Positions 45,278 to 53,468 of a stretch of DNA of 64,000 nucleotides are shown in pieces. Made by a program: the position numbers and the translations under genes. A model generated the notes under the pieces. The model worked only from the letters and a program-made list of their open reading frames with translations, made no database searches and was not told the DNA's origin. The stretch is from Exilispira sp964581895. Its GTDB lineage: Bacteria > Spirochaetota > JAAYUW01. How positions within the stretch are numbered: position 1 is the first letter of the stretch; each line of letters starts with the position of its first letter. The stretch spans positions 124,001 to 188,000 of the forward strand of contig CAZOPR010000002.1 of assembly GCA_964581895.1 (NCBI GenBank), written 5' to 3'.

Positions 45278-46437
45278 ATTAAATTATCGTTGCACCAATG
45301 CTCGATATTTTTAGATAGGAACTCTATCTCCTCCTTTGTAGTTATGAAGGATGTTGAAAACCTTATCAAATCAATTGGGAAATATGAAGCAATAATATTG
45401 TTTTTGTAAAGATAGGTTAATAGTTCTTTAGTTTTTGAACCGACAGAAATAGCTATAATTGAGCTTTTATGGTTTTTAAAGTTTTCTACACTGTTTAAAA
45501 TTTTAAATTTTTCATATTTTTTTCCTATCTGTTCTAATTTTTCTAATAGAAAATTTGATGAACTTTTAATATATCTATTTATTTTATCAAAACCGACATT
45601 GCTTGCAAGCTTAAAGGCTCCTTCAAAACTGCAAAAAGGAAGTGGACTTCTGTTTGAAATTTCATGGCTTTTTAAGAAGTTTTCAATATTATAATCGAAT
45701 AAGTTATTCATATTTCGCCAACCTTGAAAAAATGGCATGGTATCTAAATCTATATATGATATTGTATGCCCCGGATAACCTAAAAGCCATTTATGTAATA
45801 CTGATGTAAAGATCACCCCCGGATAATTATTTACATTCAAGATCCCCCAGTATGGGAATTGAGAAAAATCAACTATAAGCTTTATCCCTTTAGATTGGCA
45901 ATGCGAATAGATCAAATCAAGATCATGAGTAAAACCATTGAAAAAATCAACCAAACTCATTAAAAATATATCTGATTTAATCTTTTCTTCACACCAATTT
46001 TTATCTACTACTTTTTCAGGGTATTCAATTAAATTGAAACTACATAAATTTTCTGATTCAAGACTTTTAACTGGAAGTATGAGTGATGGGAAATTCATTT
46101 TATAAGTTGAAATAGATGGAATCCTTTTTTCTCTTTTTTTATAGTCTCTTATAATTTGCAATAAAATATTTGAGACAACTGAAGAAACTGGACCTAAAAA
46201 GAACCAATTTTCAGCAATTCCTCCATATACTGAAGACAGATGACTTCTAACTTCATTTTGGTATTTTTCAACTTTTTTTGCAAAAGTCGAACCATAGGCA
46301 AAGATACTATTAAATTTATCTGTTTCTCTTAAAATTGTCTTAGGAACTTTAGCCAAATTTGCATAATTAAAATAATAATTATCTTTTTTTATTTTGAAAT
46401 ACGACAAGATAAATCTCAATCTTTTTTTTGTTTCCAT
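45250..46437 (-). CDS. Class V aminotransferase-like (kynureninase/cysteine-desulfurase fold) protein
   Basis: A 395-residue PLP fold-type I protein. YFNYANLAKVPKTIL opens it, VDFSQFPYWG has the Asp and Gln that bind the cofactor, and LHKWLLGYPGH carries the lysine. The overall pattern resembles class V transferases, but substrate-specific motifs of kynureninase, SerC or IscS are not visible; there is no catalytic Cys loop like that of cysteine desulfurases. AAGGA supports the start. It converges on the DUF152 gene with a 28-base overlap at the ends, unusual for unrelated genes and possibly meaning shared termination. Confidence 0.75.
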   Translation of the reverse strand: METKKRLRFILSYFKIKKDNYYFNYANLAKVPKTILRETDKFNSIFAYGSTFAKKVEKYQNEVRSHLSSVYGGIAENWFFLGPVSSVVSNILLQIIRDYKKREKRIPSISTYKMNFPSLILPVKSLESENLCSFNLIEYPEKVVDKNWCEEKIKSDIFLMSLVDFFNGFTHDLDLIYSHCQSKGIKLIVDFSQFPYWGILNVNNYPGVIFTSVLHKWLLGYPGHTISYIDLDTMPFFQGWRNMNNLFDYNIENFLKSHEISNRSPLPFCSFEGAFKLASNVGFDKINRYIKSSSNFLLEKLEQIGKKYEKFKILNSVENFKNHKSSIIAISVGSKTKELLTYLYKNNIIASYFPIDLIRFSTSFITTKEEIEFLSKNIEHWCNDNLIYEKETNNA

Positions 46438-46524
46438 TTATCCTTCTTAATCAATATTCTTAGCTAATCAATCTTCAATAATCTGTTTTCAATACTTATG
46501 CCTTCAAACATAAACTGAAAAAAA

Positions 46525-47280
46525 TTATAGCTCATTTTCATTAAAAATTAACTTGGTATCCAATTTGTATCTTTCCTTTAAAAATTTAGAAAGGGCAATT
46601 ATTCCAGGGACTTCACTATTGTAATGTCCAATGGATAAAATTGCCCTCCCTTCTTCCACAGCTATCTGCGGTATATGTTGGGCTATTGAACCAGATATAA
46701 ATAGATCTACATTTTTTTCTAATGCTTCTTCAAAATATTTATATGATTCCCCCGAAATTACAGCAATTTTTTCTGGAATCCTATTTAAATAATTATACAA
46801 TTTGATACTTCCTTTTTTTATGCCTGCCTTGTTAAAAAGATAATTTTCAATTTTTTGCATAATTTCATTTATATTTAATTTTTTCTCATTTTGCCCAATC
46901 AAACCGTAATTAAAAGGCTCTAAATAAAGTAAATCGATTATATTTGCTAATATTTTATTATGCCCTATCTCAAAATTTGCATCCATCGGCAGATGTATAC
47001 CTATAAGAGAGATATCATTTATTAAAAGCTCTTTAACTCTATCTTTTAAATTCCCCCTTATATTTAAAAAAGATTTACCAAAAAAACCGTGATGAACTAT
47101 TATAGCATCTGCTTTTTCTTTTAATGCAAATTCTATAACATCAAGATTAATATTTACACTTAAAGCAACTTTATTTACATTCTCTTTGCCTTCAACCTGA
47201 ATTCCATTATGGCAATAATCGTCAAAGTTTTGAAACTGATAAAAATTTGCTAACTCTTTTTCCAATTCATATAAATTCAT
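46525..47280 (-). CDS. Nif3-like dinuclear metal centre protein (YbgI/YqfO family)
   Basis: A 251-residue protein of the Nif3 family: DYCHNGIQVEG, IIVHHGFFGKS (H63, H64), GIHLPMDANFEIGHN and the C-terminal SIGHYNSEVPGI give the two-metal site. Members bind two metal ions and are proposed GTP cyclohydrolase I type 2 or scaffolds; the function is not settled. It carries its own promoter at 47329-47357 and stands next to tRNA-Gly, on the opposite strand. Confidence 0.92.
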   Translation of the reverse strand: MNLYELEKELANFYQFQNFDDYCHNGIQVEGKENVNKVALSVNINLDVIEFALKEKADAIIVHHGFFGKSFLNIRGNLKDRVKELLINDISLIGIHLPMDANFEIGHNKILANIIDLLYLEPFNYGLIGQNEKKLNINEIMQKIENYLFNKAGIKKGSIKLYNYLNRIPEKIAVISGESYKYFEEALEKNVDLFISGSIAQHIPQIAVEEGRAILSIGHYNSEVPGIIALSKFLKERYKLDTKLIFNENEL

Positions 47281-47328
47281 AAATTACCTTTATTTTCAAA
47301 TTTTTATAATATATATATCTTGATAAAA

Positions 47329-47357
47329 TCTATACTTCTATTAAAGAAATATGTCAA
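47329..47357 (-). promoter_or_regulatory. Probable promoter of the Nif3-like gene
   Basis: On the minus strand a perfect TTGACA (47357-47352) is followed after 17 bases by TATAGA (47334-47329). The start would be near 47322, about 40 bases before the ATG at 47280. The divergent tRNA-Gly promoter lies 70 bases away. Confidence 0.62.
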
Positions 47358-47427
47358 TAAAAGCCGGATAATATATTAATAAATTTCTAATTTTCATTAC
47401 CCTTTTAATATTTTACACGATGTTATA

Positions 47428-47455
47428 TTGACATTTTATCAAGTTTAAATAAAAT
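47428..47455 (+). promoter_or_regulatory. Promoter of tRNA-Gly
   Basis: A perfect TTGACA (47428-47433) is followed after 16 bases by TAAAAT (47450-47455), a 5 of 6 match. Transcription would start near 47462, two bases ahead of the mature tRNA 5' end, so the primary transcript needs little 5' trimming. Confidence 0.8.
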
Positions 47456-47463
47456 ACAGATGT

Positions 47464-47534
47464 GCACCCGTAATTCAATGGTAGAATGCCAGCTTCCCAA
47501 GCTGGATACGTGGGTTCGATTCCCATCGGGTGCT
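47464..47534 (+). tRNA. tRNA-Gly (anticodon CCC)
   Basis: A 71-base cloverleaf: acceptor GCACCCG/CGGGTGC, D-loop with AATGGTAGA, anticodon arm CCAGC-TTCCCAA-GCTGG giving CCC, T-loop GTTCGATTC, and discriminator U73. CCA is not encoded. CCC reads only GGG strictly, so a second tRNA-Gly is expected elsewhere for the common GGA and GGT codons. Confidence 0.96.
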
Positions 47535-47556
47535 TTTCCCTTAGATTCATCATTTT

Positions 47557-47802
47557 TTAGTTTATCCTTAGATCCTTTCCTAAGTATCTATTTAAAAATA
47601 GTTTCAATGATTCAATCTCTAAATCTGAAAGGTAATAGTTTTTCTTATAGTTTTCAATATCAATAAAAGTAATCTCATCTGGATCTTTATCGAAAATTTC
47701 AGAGAACTTGAAAATGACAAAAGTAATAATTTGTGACATATAAGATGAATAGCCAAGCCTTTTCAAAAAAAGATTAAAATAGATTAACTTTTTTAATTTC
47801 AT
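47557..47802 (-). CDS. Small hypothetical protein (81 residues)
   Basis: The predicted product is MKLKKLIYFNLFLKRLGYSS and on, basic and hydrophobic at the start, then mixed. A clear ribosome site (AGGAG, 9 bases before the ATG) makes this more than a chance frame. It lies between tRNA-Gly and lipM on the opposite strand, and no family is recognised. It has no signal peptide of normal form and no membrane helix long enough to be sure. It may be a lineage-specific protein. A longer frame on the other strand runs through the tRNA and is not a gene. Confidence 0.5.
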   Translation of the reverse strand: MKLKKLIYFNLFLKRLGYSSYMSQIITFVIFKFSEIFDKDPDEITFIDIENYKKNYYLSDLEIESLKLFLNRYLGKDLRIN

Positions 47803-47879
47803 AATTATACTCCTGAAAAGATCTTTTAACTTTTAAATAGTAAGATTTTTCAAAATTATTACAGAATTTTGGAGAAAAA

Positions 47880-48698
47880 ATGACAAAAAATAGTTGGAGA
47901 CTTATAATACACGGTAAAAATGACCAATTCTATAATATGGCTGTTGATGAAGCAATAGCAAAAAAAACAGGAGAAAAGCATCTGTTTCCCACACTTAGAT
48001 TTTATCAATGGAATCCTGCTACTTTATCTTTAGGGTATTTTCAAAAATTTAAAACTGAGATAAATTATGAATTTTGTAAATTAAATAATATTGGAGTCGT
48101 TAGAAGAATAACTGGCGGTAGAGCTGTTTTACATGATGATGAAATAACCTATTCTGTTTGTATTCCTGCCGATAATCCTTTATATGAAAAAAATCTTATA
48201 GATTCTTATAAACTTATTGCAGAAGCATTAGCCGAAGGATTGGCAATATTAGGATTAAACCCTCAATTCAATTATAAAAAATTGCCTGATGTTCATTCTT
48301 CTTCTGCCTGCTTTGACGCTCCTTCCTTATATGAAATAACAGTAAATGGGAAAAAAATAATAGGTTCTGCTCAAAAAAGATTCCAAAATGTTTTTTTACA
48401 ACATGGATCAATCCCTTTTACTATAGATTCAGAGAAACTTTTCAATTGCTTCAAATTTGAAAATTCAGAATTAAAAAATAGATTAAAAAATAATTTCAAG
48501 AAGATCGCCACTGGAATAAATCAGGAAAAAGGTGAATCTGTTAGTATTGAAAAAGCCATAAATGCTTTTATTGCTGGCTTTACAAATAAATTCAATATAG
48601 AATTTTTTCAGGATGATATTTCTCAAATAGAAAAAAAATTGATAGATGAAACTTTATATAAAAAATATGCTTCTTCTGAATGGCTTGAAAAATTTTAA
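47880..48698 (+). CDS. lipM: Octanoyl-ACP:[GcvH]-protein octanoyltransferase LipM
   Basis: A 272-residue protein of the LplA/LipB superfamily. The opening MTKNSWRLIIHGKND, WNPATLSLGYFQKFKTEIN, VRRITGGRAVLHDDEITYS, SSACFDAPSLYEI and IIGSAQKRFQNVFLQHGSI match Bacillus-type LipM closely, including the acyl-accepting Cys in SACFDAPS. LipM moves octanoate from acyl carrier protein to GcvH, the first step of lipoate assembly. GcvH is encoded at 28291 in this window. LplA is the alternative but the CFDAP motif favours LipM. LipA is not visible here. The 3' end lies 4 bases from parB, convergent. Confidence 0.88.
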   Translation: MTKNSWRLIIHGKNDQFYNMAVDEAIAKKTGEKHLFPTLRFYQWNPATLSLGYFQKFKTEINYEFCKLNNIGVVRRITGGRAVLHDDEITYSVCIPADNPLYEKNLIDSYKLIAEALAEGLAILGLNPQFNYKKLPDVHSSSACFDAPSLYEITVNGKKIIGSAQKRFQNVFLQHGSIPFTIDSEKLFNCFKFENSELKNRLKNNFKKIATGINQEKGESVSIEKAINAFIAGFTNKFNIEFFQDDISQIEKKLIDETLYKKYASSEWLEKF

Positions 48699-48702
48699 TA
48701 AT

Positions 48703-49578
48703 TTATTTTAAGAATGATTCTAACTGATCTTTTGAAAAGTATTCAATAATTATTTTACCTTTATTAAAATCACCTTGAAGATGAACTTTTGTATTAAATT
48801 TATAGGTCAGTTTTTCTTCAATCTCTTTAATGAAAGGTTCTAAATCTTTTCCTTTATCCGTTTTATCGGTTTGATCATTATCTTTATTCTTATTTTGATT
48901 TTTTGTAAGATCCCTTACCATTTTTTCTACTTCTCTTACTGATAAACCTTCTTTTTCAATTTTATCTGCAACCATAATAATTTCATTTTCATCTTCAATT
49001 TGTAAAAGAGGTAGAGCATGCCCTCTTGATAATTTATTTTCAAGAATTTTTGTTTTTACTATTGTAGGAAGTTTTAAAAGTCTTGTCACATTTGTAACAT
49101 ATGTTCGACTTTTTCCTAATCTTTTTGCAAGCTCTTCGTGGGTTATAGAGTATTTTTCAATAATTTGAGCTATCGCAAATGCTTCATCTATAGGATTTAA
49201 ATCTTTTCTTTGGATATTTTCTATTAAAGCAATTTCTAAGATCTCATCATCATTAAATTGTTTAATTATAGCAGGTATCTTCAATAGATTTGCTTTTTTA
49301 GCTGCTAAAAATCTTCTTTCGCCTGCAACAATTAAATAATTACCATTTTTAGGTACAACAAGTATTGGTTGTAAAATTCCTTTTTCCTTAATCGACTCAG
49401 CCAACTCATCAATATCTTCCTCATTTATTGTCTTTCTTGGCTGATCAGGATTTGGGACAATTTGATCAACCGGAATAAATTGTATCCCTTCAAAAGATTT
49501 AACTTCTGTCTCATCATAGACTGGTATTTCATTTGAAAATAGTGCGTCTAAACCTTTACCTAAAGCTTTTTTTGACAT
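48703..49578 (-). CDS. parB: Chromosome partitioning protein ParB
   Basis: A 291-residue ParB/Spo0J. The N-terminus KKALGKGLDALFS is typical. The CTP-binding domain contains NPDQPRKTINEEDIDELAES and the GERRFLAAKKANL box, followed by NIQRKDLNPIDEAFAIAQII and the parS-binding helix-turn-helix EELAKRLGKSRTYVTNVTRL. A Lys/Asp/Asn-rich linker leads to a C-terminal dimer domain. It binds parS, a copy of which lies 1.4 kb away in rsmG. parA precedes it by 14 bases on the same strand, so both are one operon with rsmG and mnmG. Confidence 0.97.
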   Translation of the reverse strand: MSKKALGKGLDALFSNEIPVYDETEVKSFEGIQFIPVDQIVPNPDQPRKTINEEDIDELAESIKEKGILQPILVVPKNGNYLIVAGERRFLAAKKANLLKIPAIIKQFNDDEILEIALIENIQRKDLNPIDEAFAIAQIIEKYSITHEELAKRLGKSRTYVTNVTRLLKLPTIVKTKILENKLSRGHALPLLQIEDENEIIMVADKIEKEGLSVREVEKMVRDLTKNQNKNKDNDQTDKTDKGKDLEPFIKEIEEKLTYKFNTKVHLQGDFNKGKIIIEYFSKDQLESFLK

Positions 49579-49592
49579 ATTCTCTCCAATTT

Positions 49593-50360
49593 TTATACCT
49601 CAATAGATACCTGTTGTAAAAATTCTTTTGCTAAATTCATATATGAAATTGCACCAGATGATTTTGGTTCATATTCTATCACAGAAATACCATGAGAAGA
49701 GGATTCTGCTATTGATACATTTCTTGGTATGACTGTTTGATATAGCTTTTGTTCAAAATACTTTTTTACCTCTTCATATACTTCTTTAGATAGATTAGTT
49801 CTTATATCATACATTGTTAAAATGACCCCATTTAAAACCAATTTATTATTTATTGAACTCTGAACTTTTTTTATAGTTTTAAGCAATTGGCTCAAACCTT
49901 CCAATGCGAAAAATTCACATTGAACAGGGATCATTACTTCGTCAGAAGCAGCAAGAGCATTTATAGTAAGCAAACCGAGAGAAGGGGGTGTATCTATAAA
50001 GATATAATCATAATTGTCTTTTATTTTATTTAATGTTTTCGCAAGTTTAAACTCTCGATTTGGTTCATTTATCAACTCAATGGTAGCGCCAGATAAATGT
50101 ATATTAGAGGGGATTAAATCTATGTTATTCCTTTTGATTATTGAGGATTTTATATCTAAACTTGTCATCATAACTTCATAGATCGTTGGTTGAGAATCAT
50201 TAAGTCTAATTCCAAGACCTGATGTAGCATTCCCTTGAGGGTCCAAATCTATTATTAATACTTTTTTTTCAAGTAATGATAATGCATAACCAAGGTTTAT
50301 TATAGTAGTTGTCTTACCTACTCCACCTTTCTGATTACTTATTGTTATTATTTTCCCCAT
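49593..50360 (-). CDS. parA: Chromosome partitioning ATPase ParA (Soj)
   Basis: A 255-residue ParA using the start at 50360 (MGKIITISNQKGGVGKTTT), which has a TGGAGATAAT site; a 264-residue reading with nine more residues would begin at 50387 inside rsmG and lacks one. The deviant Walker A is KGGVGKTT (K16 of GKTT), DLDPQGNATSG is the Walker A' segment and FIDTPPSLGLLTINAL the Walker B. It overlaps rsmG by 13 bases and precedes parB by 14. It should act with ParB and parS in origin segregation. Confidence 0.97.
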   Translation of the reverse strand: MGKIITISNQKGGVGKTTTIINLGYALSLLEKKVLIIDLDPQGNATSGLGIRLNDSQPTIYEVMMTSLDIKSSIIKRNNIDLIPSNIHLSGATIELINEPNREFKLAKTLNKIKDNYDYIFIDTPPSLGLLTINALAASDEVMIPVQCEFFALEGLSQLLKTIKKVQSSINNKLVLNGVILTMYDIRTNLSKEVYEEVKKYFEQKLYQTVIPRNVSIAESSSHGISVIEYEPKSSGAISYMNLAKEFLQQVSIEV

Positions 50361-50992
50361 ATTATCTCCAGAATATTTCTTTCCCACTGAAAACCAGAAA
50401 CTTGATGTATTTCAAATGCATTAATATATTTCCATAAATTTTGTTTTTTTACAATAAAAATTTCTTTTTCTATTTCACTAAGTTTACCTTTTAAGGCAAA
50501 AATGACTGTCCCTTCTTTTAATATTGGTTTTGCAACTTTGAAAAAATCCTGCAAAGAAGAAAAGGCTCTAAAAATAACAATATCATACTTTTGCTTTATT
50601 TCTCTAACATTCGAACATATAACCTTTACAGAATTAAAATTAAAAGTTTTAATTATTTTTGCTAAAAATTCGGCTTTTTTATGGTTGGATTCAATTAAAT
50701 CTATCGTTAGGTCTGGATTAACTATCAATAAAGGTATTGAAGGGAAACCAGCACCACTTCCTACATCTGCGATTTTTAGGTTTTTATAATTATTTTTTAA
50801 TATCAATGGCAATACTGATAATGAATCATAAAAATGCTTCTCTTCAAATTCTTCATCTTTTATTGTTGTAAGTCCATATAATTCATTATTTGCAAGGATC
50901 AGTTCTTTAAATTTATTGAAAAGATCTTTTTTTTCTAAAAAGAATGGTTCAATATTTTTCTTCTCTATCAACATATGTTTCACGTGTAACAT
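50348..50992 (-). CDS. rsmG: 16S rRNA m7G527 methyltransferase RsmG (GidB)
   Basis: A 214-residue SAM-dependent methyltransferase acting on G527 of 16S rRNA. The SAM loop is IADVGSGAGFPSIPLLI, followed by DLIESNHKKAEFL, with FRAFSSLQDFFKVAKPILK later. Two starts are possible: 50992 gives MLHVKHMLIEKK, while ATG at 50974 would leave out the first six codons that form parS. No Shine-Dalgarno site distinguishes them. The gene follows mnmG by 4 bases and overlaps parA by 13. Confidence 0.95.
   Translation of the reverse strand: MLHVKHMLIEKKNIEPFFLEKKDLFNKFKELILANNELYGLTTIKDEEFEEKHFYDSLSVLPLILKNNYKNLKIADVGSGAGFPSIPLLIVNPDLTIDLIESNHKKAEFLAKIIKTFNFNSVKVICSNVREIKQKYDIVIFRAFSSLQDFFKVAKPILKEGTVIFALKGKLSEIEKEIFIVKKQNLWKYINAFEIHQVSGFQWERNILEIIWGK
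50976..50991 (-). promoter_or_regulatory. parS centromere site (16 bp)
   Basis: On the minus strand the 16 bases read TGTTACACGTGAAACA, a perfect match to the Bacillus-type parS consensus TGTTNCACGTGAAACA that ParB recognises. They coincide with the first codons of rsmG (MLHVKH). This placement next to parAB is as expected for a functional centromere. It is the only such site I noticed in the window. Confidence 0.9.
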
Positions 50993-50996
50993 TTTT

Positions 50997-52829
50997 TTAT
51001 TTTTTAAATTTTCTTAATTCTATATCTATCGCTATAATATCTACAGGTTTCAAACCTTGAATTGAAAACAATTCTTTAAAAGTTTTTGGGTTTATTTTGT
51101 TTAATCTTTGTTTAGTTTCAAATGATAAGTTCCCTATAGTATTGTAATCAAAGTCTTCTGGAATTTCAATATCTTTTCTAGTGAGAGCTCTATTTTGCAA
51201 ATTTTTCTCGTGCTCGATATAGCCCTCATATTTGACATCTATAAATATAGATTCTGCGATATCTTTAATCTTAAACTCTTTACAGTAATTTTCATAAAAC
51301 TGCTCAAATTCAATAAGATCTTGTTTTATTGCAAGATCAAGAGTAATTTTTTTATTCCTTTCAGATTCAACTTGCTCATATCTTATAGAACTTAGATTTT
51401 CTTGAAAACTCTTTTTTTTATTTAGCAATTCTTCGATTATCTCCATAGACTCATAATCTAATAAATTGTATTTTTTTGAATATTCAAACAATCTTTCGTA
51501 AGCATTGTCATTTCTTAATTCCAATCTTGATTCTGCTCTGGCAGTAAATAGTCTATATGGTTCATCAACACCCTTTGTCACAAGATCATCTATCATAACT
51601 CCAATATAAGATTCGCTTCTAGATAAAATAAACTTTGGTTGATCTAAAATTTTTAATGCTGCATTAATCCCAGCAACAAAACCCTGCCCAGCTGCTTCTT
51701 CATATCCAGAAGTTCCATTAATTTGTCCGGCGAAAAATAGATTATTTATTTTTTTATATTCGAGAGTATGATCTAACTGAGTGGGGTCAATAATATCATA
51801 TTCTACTGCATAAGCTGGCTTTACAATTTTAATATCTTCAAAACCTTCTATAGTTTGCAAAAGGTCATATTGATATTTTTCAGCCAAAGATGTAGAAATC
51901 CCGTTTAAGTAAACAGTTTCTGAATTTAAACCTTCAGATTCTACAAAAATCTGATGGGAAGTTTTATCCTTAAACTTAAAGACTTTGTCTTCAAATGAAG
52001 GGCAATATCTTGGACCTATTCCAGTTATTAAACCGGAGTAAAGAGGTATTTCTTCTTTATGTTCTATAATAACTTTTTTTGTTTTTTCATTGGAATGAGC
52101 GATATAGCATGGTAATATAGGCAAATTATCAAAATTTTTTAAGTATGAGTTTATTGAAAAAAAAAGAGGTTCACTTGAGCCATCTTGTCGTATCAATTTT
52201 TCATAATTTATCGAATTTTTCTTAACTCTTGCAGGTGTTCCAGTTTTGAATCTTTTCATAATGATATTTTTATCTATCAAAGATTTAGATAAATCAATGG
52301 AAGAAAATTCTCCTATTCTTCCACCATGAGTTTTATATTTCCCAATATATATTTCTCCATTTAAAAATGTTCCAGTAGTCAAAATAAGAGCTTTTGTTTT
52401 GTATGACATCTGCCTTTTTGTATATATTAAAAATTCATTATTTCCCTCAATCTTAAAATCTATTATCTCATCTTGAATTATTATAATATTCTTTATTTTC
52501 CCGATAAAATCCTGAGTATTTTTCGAATAAATGTATTTATCTGTCTGTTGCCTAATAGCCTGCATCGCTGGACCCTTTTTTGTATTTAGTTTTTTATATT
52601 GTATAGCAGATCTATCAGCAATTTTAGGCATCATCCCACCTAAAGCATCTAATTCCCTAACGACTATTCCTTTTGCAATCCCACCAATTGATGGATTACA
52701 GGACATCTGCCCTATTGTATCATGATTCAATGAAAAAAGACCTAAAATCAATCCAAACTTAGAAGCGACATAAGCAGCTTCAAGCCCAGCATGGCCACCA
52801 CCACAGACAACAATATCAAATTCTATCAT
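50997..52829 (-). CDS. mnmG: tRNA uridine-5-carboxymethylaminomethyl modification enzyme MnmG (GidA)
   Basis: A 610-residue FAD enzyme that, with MnmE, modifies the wobble uridine of several tRNAs. The dinucleotide-binding loop is VVCGGGHAGLEAAYVASKFG at residues 7-26, followed by MSCNPSIGGIAKG, and GTFLNGEIYIG, with the C-terminal helical segment conserved. MnmE is not in the window. rsmG follows after 4 bases. AGGAG-like site GGAGAAAA precedes the ATG. Gene order mnmG-rsmG-parA-parB is the classical origin-side arrangement. Confidence 0.97.
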   Translation of the reverse strand: MIEFDIVVCGGGHAGLEAAYVASKFGLILGLFSLNHDTIGQMSCNPSIGGIAKGIVVRELDALGGMMPKIADRSAIQYKKLNTKKGPAMQAIRQQTDKYIYSKNTQDFIGKIKNIIIIQDEIIDFKIEGNNEFLIYTKRQMSYKTKALILTTGTFLNGEIYIGKYKTHGGRIGEFSSIDLSKSLIDKNIIMKRFKTGTPARVKKNSINYEKLIRQDGSSEPLFFSINSYLKNFDNLPILPCYIAHSNEKTKKVIIEHKEEIPLYSGLITGIGPRYCPSFEDKVFKFKDKTSHQIFVESEGLNSETVYLNGISTSLAEKYQYDLLQTIEGFEDIKIVKPAYAVEYDIIDPTQLDHTLEYKKINNLFFAGQINGTSGYEEAAGQGFVAGINAALKILDQPKFILSRSESYIGVMIDDLVTKGVDEPYRLFTARAESRLELRNDNAYERLFEYSKKYNLLDYESMEIIEELLNKKKSFQENLSSIRYEQVESERNKKITLDLAIKQDLIEFEQFYENYCKEFKIKDIAESIFIDVKYEGYIEHEKNLQNRALTRKDIEIPEDFDYNTIGNLSFETKQRLNKINPKTFKELFSIQGLKPVDIIAIDIELRKFKK

Positions 52830-53118
52830 TTTTATTTTCTCCTATTTAATTATATTTGAAATAAAATAAAGTAAAGATTTAGTAAGAATTTAAATATTTT
52901 TGAATAATTTAGAATTTATTTTTTATTATAATTTATGTAGGATTTTATTAAAGATGACTAAAGTCAAACACTGAAAAAAGTCAATTTTGAAAAATAAAAT
53001 TGCGTAGCAAATTTTGAAAAATAAAATAAATAGTATTGATTTTCGACTTGTTTATCTTTGAAATCTTTCATAGGAAAAACTAATGATGAAAAATTAAAAA
53101 TTTTTTAAGAAATAAGTA

Positions 53119-53355
53119 TAAAAAATTTATTATGTCATAAACTTAAAATGCATTTTATATTTCAGAAATATTTTGAAATAATTATTGTAGCTTAAACTTA
53201 AAATTTATATCAGATTTCATAAATATTATTGAAATAATTATTGTAGCTCAAACTTAACATTTACATCAGATTTCATAAATATTATTGAAATAATTATTTA
53301 GGCTTAAATTTAAATTTTACATCAGATTATATAAATATTCTTGAAATAATTATTT
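53119..53355. repeat. 56-bp tandem repeat array, three clear copies plus partial copies
   Basis: Copies begin with GAAATAATTATT at 53175, 53231, 53287 and 53343, an exact 56-bp period. The first two copies differ at only 3 of 56 bases; the third is more diverged. A diverged copy precedes 53175 and a partial one continues past 53343. Each unit includes a TTGTAGCT or TTAGGCT core and a CATCAGATT segment. There are no unique spacers, so it is not a CRISPR array. The right edge leads into the SNF2 promoter. Function unknown. Confidence 0.9.
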
Positions 53356-53383
53356 GACAAAATAAATTAAATATGTATATAAA
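53354..53383 (+). promoter_or_regulatory. Promoter of the SNF2 helicase gene
   Basis: A perfect TTGACA (53354-53359) is followed by TATATA at 53376-53381 (16-base spacer) or TATAAA at 53378-53383 (18-base spacer). Its -35 lies in the last partial unit of the 56-bp array. A start near 53388 would leave a leader of about 80 bases. Confidence 0.72.
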
Positions 53384-53468
53384 TTCTAATTATTAAAATT
53401 TATTAGTTTACTTATTCCTAATTTATGTATATTTTATATTATATATAGGTTTTATTGGGGGTTATGTT

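Larger units (their letters stand above)
52830..53468. other. Divergent intergenic region between mnmG and SNF2 helicase, with repeats
   Basis: This 639-bp region is the longest gene-free stretch in the window. It contains an 18-base exact direct repeat (AATTTTGAAAAATAAAAT at 52983-53000 and 53010-53027), between which TGCGTAGCA allows a small hairpin, then a 56-bp tandem array (53119-53355), and the promoter at 53354-53383. No TTATNCACA DnaA boxes were found by eye. It is a candidate replication-origin or regulatory region. Confidence 0.55.

Noticed and set aside
47460..47666. Plus-strand reading frame of 68 codons
   Set aside because: It runs straight through tRNA-Gly and lacks a ribosome site.
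50361..50387. N-terminal extension of ParA
   Set aside because: It lies inside rsmG without a ribosome site, while TGGAGA precedes the ATG at 50360.
53119..53355. CRISPR array
   Set aside because: The 56-bp units are contiguous with no unique spacers, and no cas genes lie nearby.
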